Origin: Ptiloglossa arizonensis
Taxonomy: Eukaryota > Arthropoda > Insecta > Hymenoptera > Colletidae
Direction: 5' to 3'
Length of the DNA: 64,000 bases
Assembly: GCF_051014685.1 (NCBI RefSeq)
Contig: NW_027479270.1
Span: 62,001-126,000, forward strand
Shown: positions 1 to 8,404 of the stretch, piece after piece
Layout of the letters: every line of letters starts with the position of its first letter
Numbering within the stretch: position 1 is the stretch's first letter
Program-made: the position numbers and the translations under genes
Notes under the pieces: generated by a model
What the model saw: only the letters and a program-made list of their open reading frames with translations
Told to the model about the DNA's origin: nothing
Database searches by the model: none

Positions 1-700
1 GGTCAGAAACGCTTGAGAAACTCAAAATTTTCGCAGTTCTGATGCTCGAAACGAATAACTAGAACGGCCTAGGGGAAAACTACAACTACCGTTGTAATCG
101 GGCGCTTTTCTACTTTCAGATGCAACAGAAATTTTGCGGATTGGTCAATCCGTTCGCGAGATATGGCAGTTTGGAGGTAAGAAACGCTTGAGAAACTCAA
201 AATTTTCGCAGTTCTGATGCTCGACACGAATAACTAGAACGGCCTAAGTGCAAAGTGCGCATACCGTTGTAATCGGGCGAGTTTCTACTTTCAGATGCAA
301 CAGAAATTTTGCGGATTGGTCAATCCGTTCGCGAGATATGGCAGTTTGGAGGTCAGAAACGCTTGAGAAACTCAAAATTTTCGCAGTTCTGATGCTCGAA
401 ACGAATAACTAGAACGGCCTAGGGGAAAACTACAACCACCGTTGTAATCGGGCGCTTTTCTACTTTCAGATGCAACAGAAATTTTGCGGATTGGTCAATC
501 CGTTCGCGAGATATGGCAGTTTGGAGGTAAGAAACGCTTGAGAAACTCAAAATTTTCGCAGTTCTGATGCTCGACACGAATAACTAGAACGGCCTAAGTG
601 CAAAGTGCGCATACCGTTGTAATCGGGCGAGTTTCTACTTTCAGATGCAACAGAAATTTTGCGGATTGGTCAATCCGTTCGCGAGATATGGCAGTTTGGA
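1..700 (+). repeat. ABAB dimer repeat, 350 bp period
   Basis: Units 1-175 and 351-525 are type A (GAAACG, ACTACAACTACC, GGGCGCTTTT). Units 176-350 and 526-700 are type B (GACACG, CCTAAGTGCAAAG). By eye 1-350 and 351-700 differ at a single base (T versus C at 437). Type B, with its CTAAGTG signature, recurs once more at 1051-1225 and is not seen elsewhere in the window. Confidence 0.9.
13..25. repeat. Short inverted repeat TTGAG-AAA-CTCAA (one per monomer)
   Basis: Unit positions 13-25 form a perfect 5 bp stem with a 3-base loop, directly followed by the AAAATTTT tract. This is the first copy. It is kept in most units. Known exceptions: TTAAA for CTCAA (e.g. 17876, 20676), TTTGAAAAACTCAAA in the GTTTGAAAAAC class (near 12438, 28894, 38867), and a loop change GATAC in units near 10690 and 11916. 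A function is not implied by the sequence. Confidence 0.85.
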
Positions 701-3700
701 GGTAAGAAACGCTTGAGAAACTCAAAATTTTCACAGTTCTGATGCTCGAAACGAGAAACTAGAACGGCCTAGGGGAAAAGTACGCATACCGTTGTAATCG
801 GGCGAGTTTCTACTTTTAGATGCAACAGAAATTTTGCGGATTGGTCAATCCGTTCGCGAGATATGGCAGTTTGGAGGTAAGAAACGCTTGAGAAACTCAA
901 AATTTTCGCAGTTCTGATGCTCTACACGAATAACTAGAACGCCCTAGGGGAAGAGTGCGCATACCGTTGTAATCGGGCGAGTTTCTACTTTTAGATGCAA
1001 CAGAAATTTTGCAGATTGGTCAATCCGTTCGCGAGATATGGCAGTTTGGAGGTAAGAAACGCTTGAGAAACTCAAAATTTTCGCAGTTCTGATGCCCGAC
1101 ACGAATAACTAGAACGGCCTAAGTGCAAAGTGCGCATACCGTTGTAATCGGGCGAGTTTCTACTTTCAGATGCAACAGAAATTTTGCGGATTGGTCAATC
1201 CGTTCGCGAGATATGGCAGTTTGGAGGTAAGAAACGCTTGAGAAACTCAAAATTTTCACAGTTCTGATGCTCGAAACGAGAAACTAGAACGGCCTAGGGG
1301 AAAAGTACGCATACCGCTATAATCGGGCGAGTTCCTGCTTTCAGATGCAACAGAAATTTTGCGGATTGATCAATCCGTTCGCGAGATATGGCAGTTTGGA
1401 GGTAAGAAACGCTTGAGAAACACAAAATTTTCGCAGTTCTGATGCTCGACACGAATAACTAGAACGGCCTAGGGGCAAAGTGCGCATACCGTTGTAATCG
1501 GGCGAGTTTCTACTTTCAGGTGCAACAGAAATTTTGCGCATTGGGCAATCCGTTCGCGAGATATGGCAGTTTGGAGGTAAGAAACGCTTGAGAAACTCAA
1601 AATTTTCGCAGTTCCGATGCTCGACACGAATAACTAGAACGGCCTAGGGGAAAAGTGCGCATACCGTTGTAATCGGGCGAGTTTCTACTTTTAGATGCAA
1701 CAGAAATTTTGCGGATTGGTCAATCCGTTCGCGAGATATGGCAGTTTGGAGGTAAGAAACGCTTGAGAAACTCAAAATTTTCGCAGTTCTGATGCTCGAC
1801 ACGAATAACTAGAACGCCCTAGGGGAAAAGTGCGCATACCGTTGTAATCGGGCGAGTTTCTACTTTCAGATGCAACAGAAATTATGCGGATTGGTCAATT
1901 CGTTCACGAGATATGGCCGTTTGGATGTAAGAAACGCTTGAGAAACTCAAAATTTTCGCAGTTCTGATGCTCGAAACGAATAACTAGAACGGCCTAGGGG
2001 AAAAGTGCGCATACCGTTGTAATCGGGCGAGTTTCTACTTTCAGATGCAACAGAAATTTTGCGGATTGGTTAATCCGTTCGCGAGATATGGCTGTTTGGA
2101 GGTAAGAAACGCTTGAGAAACACAAAATTTTCGCAGTTCTGATGCTCGACACGAATAACTAGAACGGCCTAGGGGCAAAGTGCGCATACCGTTGTAATCG
2201 GGCGAGTTTCTACTTTCAGATGCAACAGAAATTTTGCGCATTGGGCAATCCGTTCGCGAGATATGGCAGTTTGGAGGTAAGAAACGCTTGAGAAACTCAA
2301 AATTTTCGCAGTTCTGATGCTCGACACGAATAACTAGAACGGCCTAGGGGAAAAGTGCGCATACCGTTGTAATCGGGCGAGTTTCTACTTTTAGATGCAA
2401 CAGAAATTTTGCGGATTGGTCAATCCGTTCGCGAGATATGGCAGTTTGGAGGTAAGAAACGCTTGAGAAACTCAAAATTTTCGCAGTTCTGATGCTCGAA
2501 ACGAATAACTAGAACCGCCTAGGGGAAAAGTGCGCATACCGTTGTAATCGGGCGAGTTTCTACTTTCAGATGCAACAGAAATTTTGCGGATTGATCAATC
2601 CGTTCGCGAGATATGGCAGTTTGGAGATAAGAAACGCTTGAGAAACTCAACATTTTCGCATTTCTGATGCTCGATACGAATAACTAGAACGGCCTATGGG
2701 AAAAGTGCTCGTACCGTTGTAATCGGGCGAGTTTCTACTTTCAGAAGCAACAGAAATTTTGCGGATTGGTTAATCCGTTCGCGAGATATGGCAGTTTGGA
2801 GGTAAGAAACGCTTGAGAAACACAAAATTTTCGCAGTTCTGATGCTCGACACGAATAACTAGAACGGCCTAGGGGCAAAGTGCGCATACCGTTGTAATCG
2901 GGCGAGTTTCTACTTTCAGATGCAACAGAAATTTTGCGGATTGGTCAATCCGTTCGCGAGATATGGCAGTTTGGATGTAAGAAACGCTTGAGAAACTCAA
3001 AATTTTCACAGTTCTGATGCTCGAAACGAGTAACTAGAACGGCCTAGGGGAAAAGTACGCATACCGTTGTAATCGGGCGAGTTTCTACTTTTAGATGCAA
3101 CAGAAATTTTGCGGATTGGTCAATCCGTTCGCGAGATATGGCAGTTTGGAGATAAGAAACGCTTGAGAAACTCAACATTTTCGCATTTCTGATGCTCGAT
3201 ACGAATAACTAGAACGGCCTATGGGAAAAGTGCTCGTACCGTTGTAATCGGGCGAGTTTCTACTTTCAGAAGCAACAGAAATTTTGCGGATTGGTTAATC
3301 CGTTCGCGAGATATGGCAGTTTGGAGGTAAGAAACGCTTGAGAAACTCAAAATTTTCGCAGTTCTGATGCTCGACACGAATAACTAGAACGGCCTAGGGG
3401 AAAAGTGCGCATACCGTTGTAATCGGGCGAGTTTCTACTTTTAGATGCAACAGAAATTTTGCGGATTGGTCAATCCGTTCGCGAGATATGGCAGTTTGGA
3501 TGTAAGAAACGCTTGAGAAACTCAAAATTTTCGCAGTTCTGATGCTCGACACGAATAACTAGAACGCCCTAGGGGAAAAGTGCGCACACCGTTGTAATCG
3601 GGCGAGTTTCTACTTACAGATGCAACAGAAATTTTGCGGATTGGTCAATCCGTTCGCGAGATATGGCAGTTTGGAGGTCAGAAACGCTTGAGAAACTCAA

Positions 3701-3739
3701 AATTTTCGCAGTTCTGATGCTCGAAACGAATAACTAGAA
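701..3739 (+). repeat. Mixed G-type monomers, no long higher-order period
   Basis: This stretch contains about 17 satellite units, mostly starting GGTAAG. A CACAGTTC plus GAAACGAGAAAC unit at 701-875 recurs at 1226-1400, three units on. Two-unit motifs recur with changing spacing: CTCAACATTTTCGCATTTC with CTATGGG at 2626 and 3151, and CACAAAATTTTCG with GGGGCAAAG at 2101, 2801 and 3851. One variant pair (ATTATGCGG with ATATGGCCGTTTGGATG) first appears at 1876-1930. Only satellite is visible. Confidence 0.85.
1362..1377. repeat. 16 bp perfect palindrome in A-type monomers
   Basis: CGGATTGATCAATCCG is its own reverse complement. It occupies unit positions 137-152 and this is the first perfect copy in the window. 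It recurs in all units of the subclass carrying A at position 144. The other main class has G there (CGGATTGGTCAATCCG), which breaks the central pair only. A third class has GGTTAATCC and a fourth CGTATTGGTCAATCCT, both further from symmetry. Such a site could bind a dimeric protein or extrude as a small cruciform; neither is shown by the sequence. Confidence 0.9.
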
Positions 3740-6189
3740 CGGCCTAGGGGAAAAGTGCGCATACCGTTGTAATCGGGCGAGTTTCTACTTTTAGATGCAA
3801 CAGAAATTTTGCGGATTGGTCAATCCGTTCGCGAGATATGGCAGTTTGGAGGTAAGAAACGCTTGAGAAACACAAAATTTTCGCAGTTCTGATGCTCGAC
3901 ACGAATAACTAGAACGGCCTAGGGGCAAAGTGCGCATACCGTTGTAATCGGGCGAGTTTCTACTTTCAGATGCAACAGAAATTTTGCGGATTGGTCAATC
4001 CGTTCGCGAGATATGGCAGTTTGGATGTAAGAAACGCTTGAGAAACTCAAAATTTTCACAGTTCTGATGCTCGAAACGAGTAACTAGAACGGCCTAGGGG
4101 AAAAGTACGCATACCGTTGTAATCGGGCGAGTTTCTACTTTTAGATGCAACAGAAATTTTGCGGATTGGTCAATCCGTTCGCGAGATATGGCAGTTTGGA
4201 GATAAGAAACGCTTGAGAAACTCAACATTTTCGCATTTCTGATGCTCGAAACGAATAACTAGAACGGCCTAGGGGAAAAGTGCGCATACCGTTGTAATCG
4301 GGCGAGTTTCTACTTTCAGATGCAACAGAAATTATGCGGATTGGTCAATTCGTTCACGAGATATGGCCGTTTGGATGTAAGAAACGCTTGAGAAACTCAA
4401 AATTTTCGCAGTTCTGATGCTCGAAACGAATAACTAGAACGGCCTAGGGGCAAAGTGCGCATACCGTTGTAATCGGGCGAGTTTCTACTTTCAGATGCAA
4501 CAGAAATTTTGCGGATTGGTCAATCCGTTCGCGAGATATGGCAGTTTGGATGTAAGAAACGCTTGAGAAACTCAAAATTTTCACAGTTCTGATGCTCGAA
4601 ACGAGTAACTAGAACGGCCTAGGGGAAAAGTACGCATACCGTTGCAATCGGGCGGGTTTCTACTTTTAGATGCAACAGAAATTTTGCGGATTGGTCAATC
4701 CGTTCGCGAGATATGGCAGTTTGGAGGTAAGAAACGCTTGAGAAACTCAAAATTTTCGCAGTTCTGATGCTCGACACGAATAACTAGAACGGCCTAGGGG
4801 AAAAGTGCGCATACCGTTGTAATCGGGCGAGTTTCTACTTTCAGATGCAACAGAAATTTTGCGCATTGGTCAATCCGTTCGCGAGATATGGCAGTTTGGA
4901 GGTAAGAAACGCTTGAGAAACTCAACATTTTCGCATTTCTGATGCTCGATACGAATAACTAGAACGGCCTAGGGGAAAAGTGCGCATACCGTTGTAATCG
5001 GGCGAGTTTCTACTTTTAGATGCAACAGAAATTTTGCGGATTGGTCAATCCGTTCGCGAGATATGGCAGTTTGGAGGTAAGAAACGCTTGAGAAACTCAA
5101 AATTTTCGCAGTTCTGATGCTCGACACGAATAACTAGGACGGCCTAGGGGCAAAGTGCGCATACCGTTGTAATCGGGCGAGTTTCTACTTTCAGATGCAA
5201 CAGAAATTTTGCGGATTGGTCAATCCGTTCGCGAGATATGGCAGTTTGGAGGTCAGAAACGCTTGAGAAACTCAAAATTTTCGCAGTTCTGATGCTCGAA
5301 ACGAATAACTAGAACGGCCTAGGGGAAAACTACCACTACCGTTGTAATCGGGCGAGTTTCTACTTTCAGGTGCAACAGAAATTTTGAGGATTGGTCAATC
5401 CGTTCGCGAGATATGGCAGTTTGGAGGTAAGAAACGCTTGAGAAACTCAAAATTTTCGCATTTCTGATGCTCGAAACGAATAACTAGAACCGCCTAGGGG
5501 AAAAGTGCGCATACCGTTGTAATCGGGCGAGTTTCTTCTTCCAGATGCAACAGAAATTTTGCGGATTGATCAATCCGTTCGCGAGATATGCCAGTTTGGA
5601 GATAAGAAACGCTTGAGAAACACAAAATTTTCGCAGTTCTGATGCTCGAAACGAATAACTAGAACCGCCTAGGTGAAAAGTGCGCATACCGTTGTAATCG
5701 GGCGAGTTTCTACTTTCAGATGCAACAGAAATTTTGCGGATTGATCAATCCGTTCGCGAGATATGGCAGTTTGGAGATAAGAAACGCTTGAGAAACTCAA
5801 CATTTTCGCAATTCTGATGCTCGATACGAATAACTAGAACGGCCTAGGGGAAAAGTACGCATACCGTTGTAATCGGGCGAGTTTCTACTTTTAGATGCAA
5901 CAGAAATTTTGCGGATTGGTCAATCCGTTCGCGAGATATGGCAGTTTGGAGGTACGAAACGCTTGAGAAACTCAACATTTTCGCATTTCTGATGCTCGAT
6001 ACGAATAACTAGAACGGCCTATGGGAAAAGTGCTCGTACCGTTGTAATCGGGCGAGTTTCTACTTTCAGAAGCAACAGAAATTTTGCGGATTGGTTAATC
6101 CGTTCGCGAGATATGGCAGTTTGGAGGTAAGAAACGCTTGAGAAACACAAAATTTTCGCAGTTCTGATGCTCGACACGAATAACTAGAA
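3740..6189 (+). repeat. 14-mer higher-order repeat, copy 1 (2450 bp)
   Basis: Rare variants recur exactly 2450 bp (14 units) later. Examples are TTGCAATCG at 4643 and 7093, TTTTGAGGA at 5382 and 7832, and TTCTTCTTCCAG near 5535 and 7985. The match to the next copy starts around 3740, inside a unit. Order and spacing of the 14 variant units are kept, so this is an in-register duplication rather than chance sharing of variants. Confidence 0.9.
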
Positions 6190-7176
6190 CGGCCTAGGGG
6201 AAAAGTGCGCATACCGTTGGAATCGGGCGAGTTTCTACTTTTAGATGCAACAGAAATTTTGCGGATTGGTCAATCCGTTCGCGAGATATGGCAGTTTGGA
6301 GGTAAGAAACGCTTGAGAAACACAAAATTTTCGCAGTTCTGATGCTCGACACGAATAACTAGAACGGCCTAGGGGCAAAGTGCGCATACCGTTGTAATCG
6401 GGCGAGTTTCTACTTTCAGATGCAACAGAAATTTTGCGGATTGGTCAATCCGTTCGCGAGATATGGCAGTTTGGATGTAAGAAACGCTTGAGAAACTCAA
6501 AATTTTCACAGTTCTGATGCTCGAAACGAGTAACTAGAACGGCCTAGGGGAAAAGTACGCATACCGTTGTAATCGGGCGAGTTTCTACTTTTAGATGCAA
6601 CCGAAATTTTGCGGATTGGTCAATCCGTTCGCGAGATATGGCAGTTTGGAGATAAGAAACGCTTGAGAAACTCAACATTTTCGCATTTCTGATGCTCGAA
6701 ACGAATAACTAGAACGGCCTAGGGGAAAAGTGCGCATACCGTTGTAATCGGGCGAGTTTCTACTTTCAGATGCAATAGAAATTATGCGGATTGGTCAATT
6801 CGTTCACGAGATATGGCCGTTTGGATGTAAGAAACGCTTGAGAAACTCAAAATTTTCGCAGTTCTGATGCTCGAAACGAATAACTAGAACGGCCTAGGGG
6901 CAAAGTGCGCATACCGTTGTAATCGGGCGAGTTTCTACTTTCAGATGCAACAGAAATTTTGCGGATTGGTCAATCCGTTCGCGAGATATGGCAGTTTGGA
7001 TGTAAGAAACGCTTGAGAAACTCAAAATTTTCACAGTTCTGATGCTCGAAACGAGTAACTAGAACGGCCTAGGGGAAAAGTACGCATACCGTTGCAATCG
7101 GGCGAGTTTCTACTTTTAGATGCAACAGAAATTTTGCGGATTGGTCAATCCGTTCGCGAGATATGGCAGTTTGGAG

Positions 7177-7294
7177 GTAAGAAACGCTTGAGAAACTCAA
7201 AATTTTCGCAGTTCTGATGCTCGACACGAATAACTAGAACGGCCTAGGGGAAAAGTGCGCATACCGTTGTAATCGGGCGAGTTTCTACTTTCAG
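7177..7294 (+). other. Intron-like segment (GTAAG...TTTCAG), 118 nt, hypothetical
   Basis: The unit begins GAG|GTAAG, a consensus-quality 5' splice site, and positions 107-119 read TTTCTACTTTCAG, a consensus-quality 3' splice site. Together they would bound a 118 nt GT-AG intron in each G-type unit. The acceptor AG survives in nearly all variant classes (TTTCAG, TTTTAG, TTCCAG, ATTCAG); one exception is CCG at about 37219. The donor is lost in A-type units, where GATAAG replaces GGTAAG. All the single-base indels I located fall inside this segment. No transcript evidence is available, and satellites can carry splice-like strings by chance. Confidence 0.2.
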
Positions 7295-7310
7295 ATGCAA
7301 CAGAAATTTT
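7199..7310. other. Pair of A/T tracts about ten helical turns apart
   Basis: AAAATTTT (unit 24-31) and AAATTTT (unit 129-135) have their A/T junctions 104 bp apart, close to ten turns of B-DNA. AnTn tracts are known to affect DNA curvature and nucleosome placement. The flanks also form an inverted pair, CAAAATTT and AAATTTTG. Both tracts are kept in nearly all units; rare exceptions include TTATG for TTTTG near 1883, 4333 and 6783. A role in positioning one nucleosome per 175 bp unit is inference. Confidence 0.5.
7262..7278 (+). other. CENP-B-box-like motif (one per monomer)
   Basis: Unit positions 87-103 read TACCGTTGTAATCGGGC. Against the mammalian CENP-B box YTTCGTTGGAARCGGGA it matches 12 of 17 bases, and 7 of the 9 positions usually called essential (C4, G5, A10 and CGGG at 13-16). 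The two essential T residues at positions 2-3 are A and C. The motif recurs in every unit. Several variant classes hit essential positions: CGGG to CGGT (e.g. near 17605), C99 to T (near 18992), C90 to A (near 17418), G91 to A or T. The array is therefore a mix of box-plus and box-minus units. Binding by a CENP-B-like or transposase-derived protein is inference; a chance resemblance is possible. Confidence 0.4.
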
Positions 7311-7351
7311 GCGCATTGGTCAATCCGTTCGCGAGATATGGCAGTTTGGAG
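7295..7351 (+). other. Exon-like 57 nt open segment (19 codons), hypothetical
   Basis: Between the acceptor-like AG and the next donor-like GTAAG lie 57 nt, exactly 19 codons. They are open in the frame starting ATG right after the AG. The consensus unit reads MQQKFCGLVNPFARYGSLE; in this copy residue 7 is A. If successive units were spliced the frame would be kept, giving a 19-residue repeat protein. Some recurring variants are silent in this frame (GTC to GTT, CAA to CAG, TAT to TAC, CCG to CCT, TTC to TTT), but many are not. One class (TTTTGAGGA, e.g. near 5385, 7835 and 13086) puts a TGA in it. If the donor is unused, the frame reads on to a TGA within 15-20 nt. I do not call it a gene. 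Confidence 0.15.
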
Positions 7352-8404
7352 GTAAGAAACGCTTGAGAAACTCAACATTTTCGCATTTCTGATGCTCGAT
7401 ACGAATAACTAGAACGGCCTAGGGGAAAAGTGCGCATACCGTTGTAATCGGGCGAGTTTCTACTTTTAGATGCAACAGAAATTTTGCGGATTGGTCAATC
7501 CGTTCGCGAGATATGGCAGTTTGGAGGTAAGAAACGCTTGAGAAACTCAAAATTTTCGCAGTTCTTATGCTCGACACGAATAACTAGGACGGCCTAGGGG
7601 CAAAGTGCGCATACCGTTGTAATCGGGCGAGTTTCTACTTTCAGATGCAACAGAAATTTTGCGGATTGGTCAATCCGTTCGCGAGATATGGCAGTTTGGA
7701 GGTCAGAAACGCTTGAGAAACTCAAAATTTTCGCAGTTCTGATGCTCGAAACGAATAACTAGAACGGCCTAGGGGAAAACTACCACTACCGTTGTAATCG
7801 GGCGAGTTTCTACTTTCAGGTGCAACAGAAATTTTGAGGATTGGTCAATCCGTTCGCGAGATATGGCAGTTTGGAGGTAAGAAACGCTTGAGAAACTCAA
7901 AATTTTCGCATTTCTGATGCTCGAAACGAATAACTAGAACCGCCTAGGGGAAAAGTGCGCATACCGTTGTAATCGGGCGAGTTTCTTCTTCCAGATGCAA
8001 CAGAAATTTTGCGGATTGATCAATCCGTTCGCGAGATATGCCAGGTTGGAGATAAGAAACGCTTGAGAAACACAAAATTTTCGCAGTTCTGATGCTCGAA
8101 ACGAATAACTAGAACCGCCTACGTGAAAAGTGCGCATACCGTTGTAATCGGGCGAGTTTCTACTTTCAGATGCAACAGAAATTTTGCGGATTGATCAATC
8201 CGTTCGCGAGATATGGCAGTTTGGAGATAAGAAACGCTTGAGAAACTCAAAATTTTCGCAATTCTGATGCTCGATACGAATAACTAGAACGGCCTAGGGG
8301 AAAAGTACGCATACCGTTGTAATCGGGCGAGTTTCTACTTTTAGATGCAACAGAAATTTTGCGGATTGGTCAATCCGTTCGCGAGATATGGCAGTTTGGA
8401 GGTA

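Larger units (their letters stand above)
7176..7350 (+). repeat. Representative (near-consensus) 175 bp monomer
   Basis: This unit is a useful reference because it matches my by-eye consensus except for one base (C at 7314, unit position 139, where most units have G). Landmarks in unit coordinates: 13-25 short hairpin TTGAG-AAA-CTCAA; 24-31 tract AAAATTTT; 68-73 CCTAGG; 87-103 CENP-B-box-like motif; 117-119 CAG after a pyrimidine-rich stretch; 129-135 AAATTTT; 137-152 palindrome-like CGGATTGRTCAATCCG; 154-159 TCGCGA. Consensus composition is about 79 of 175 G+C with 13 CpGs. The 175 bp length is in the range of a nucleosome plus linker, as for many centromeric satellites. Confidence 0.95.
6190..8404 (+). 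repeat. 14-mer higher-order repeat, copy 2 (partial, about 2215 bp)
   Basis: Follows copy 1 at 2450 bp spacing and stays aligned until about 8404, where copy 1 has the CTCAACATTTTCGCATTTC unit (5951) and this copy has a CAGTTC/GAACCGCC unit. Private differences from copy 1 include GGAATC at 6220, CAACCG at about 6601, CAATAG at about 6775 and CCAGG for CCAGT at about 8042, so it is old enough to have picked up point changes. Confidence 0.85.

Noticed and set aside
68..73. CCTAGG and TCGCGA palindromes in each unit
   Set aside because: These are six-base palindromes that could arise by chance in a 175 bp unit. They would give a 175 bp ladder on digestion but carry no further signal.
1893..1930. 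TATA-like or promoter-like strings (e.g. GATATGG, TTATAAC) as promoters
   Set aside because: They are ordinary repeat positions or single-variant changes, lack any associated gene, and recur with the unit period.
7294..7352. Calling a 19-residue repeat protein gene across the array
   Set aside because: The exon-like frame is intriguing, but donors are lost in many units, a TGA variant is spread through several blocks, and there is no start or end of a gene within the window. It is kept as a hypothesis only.
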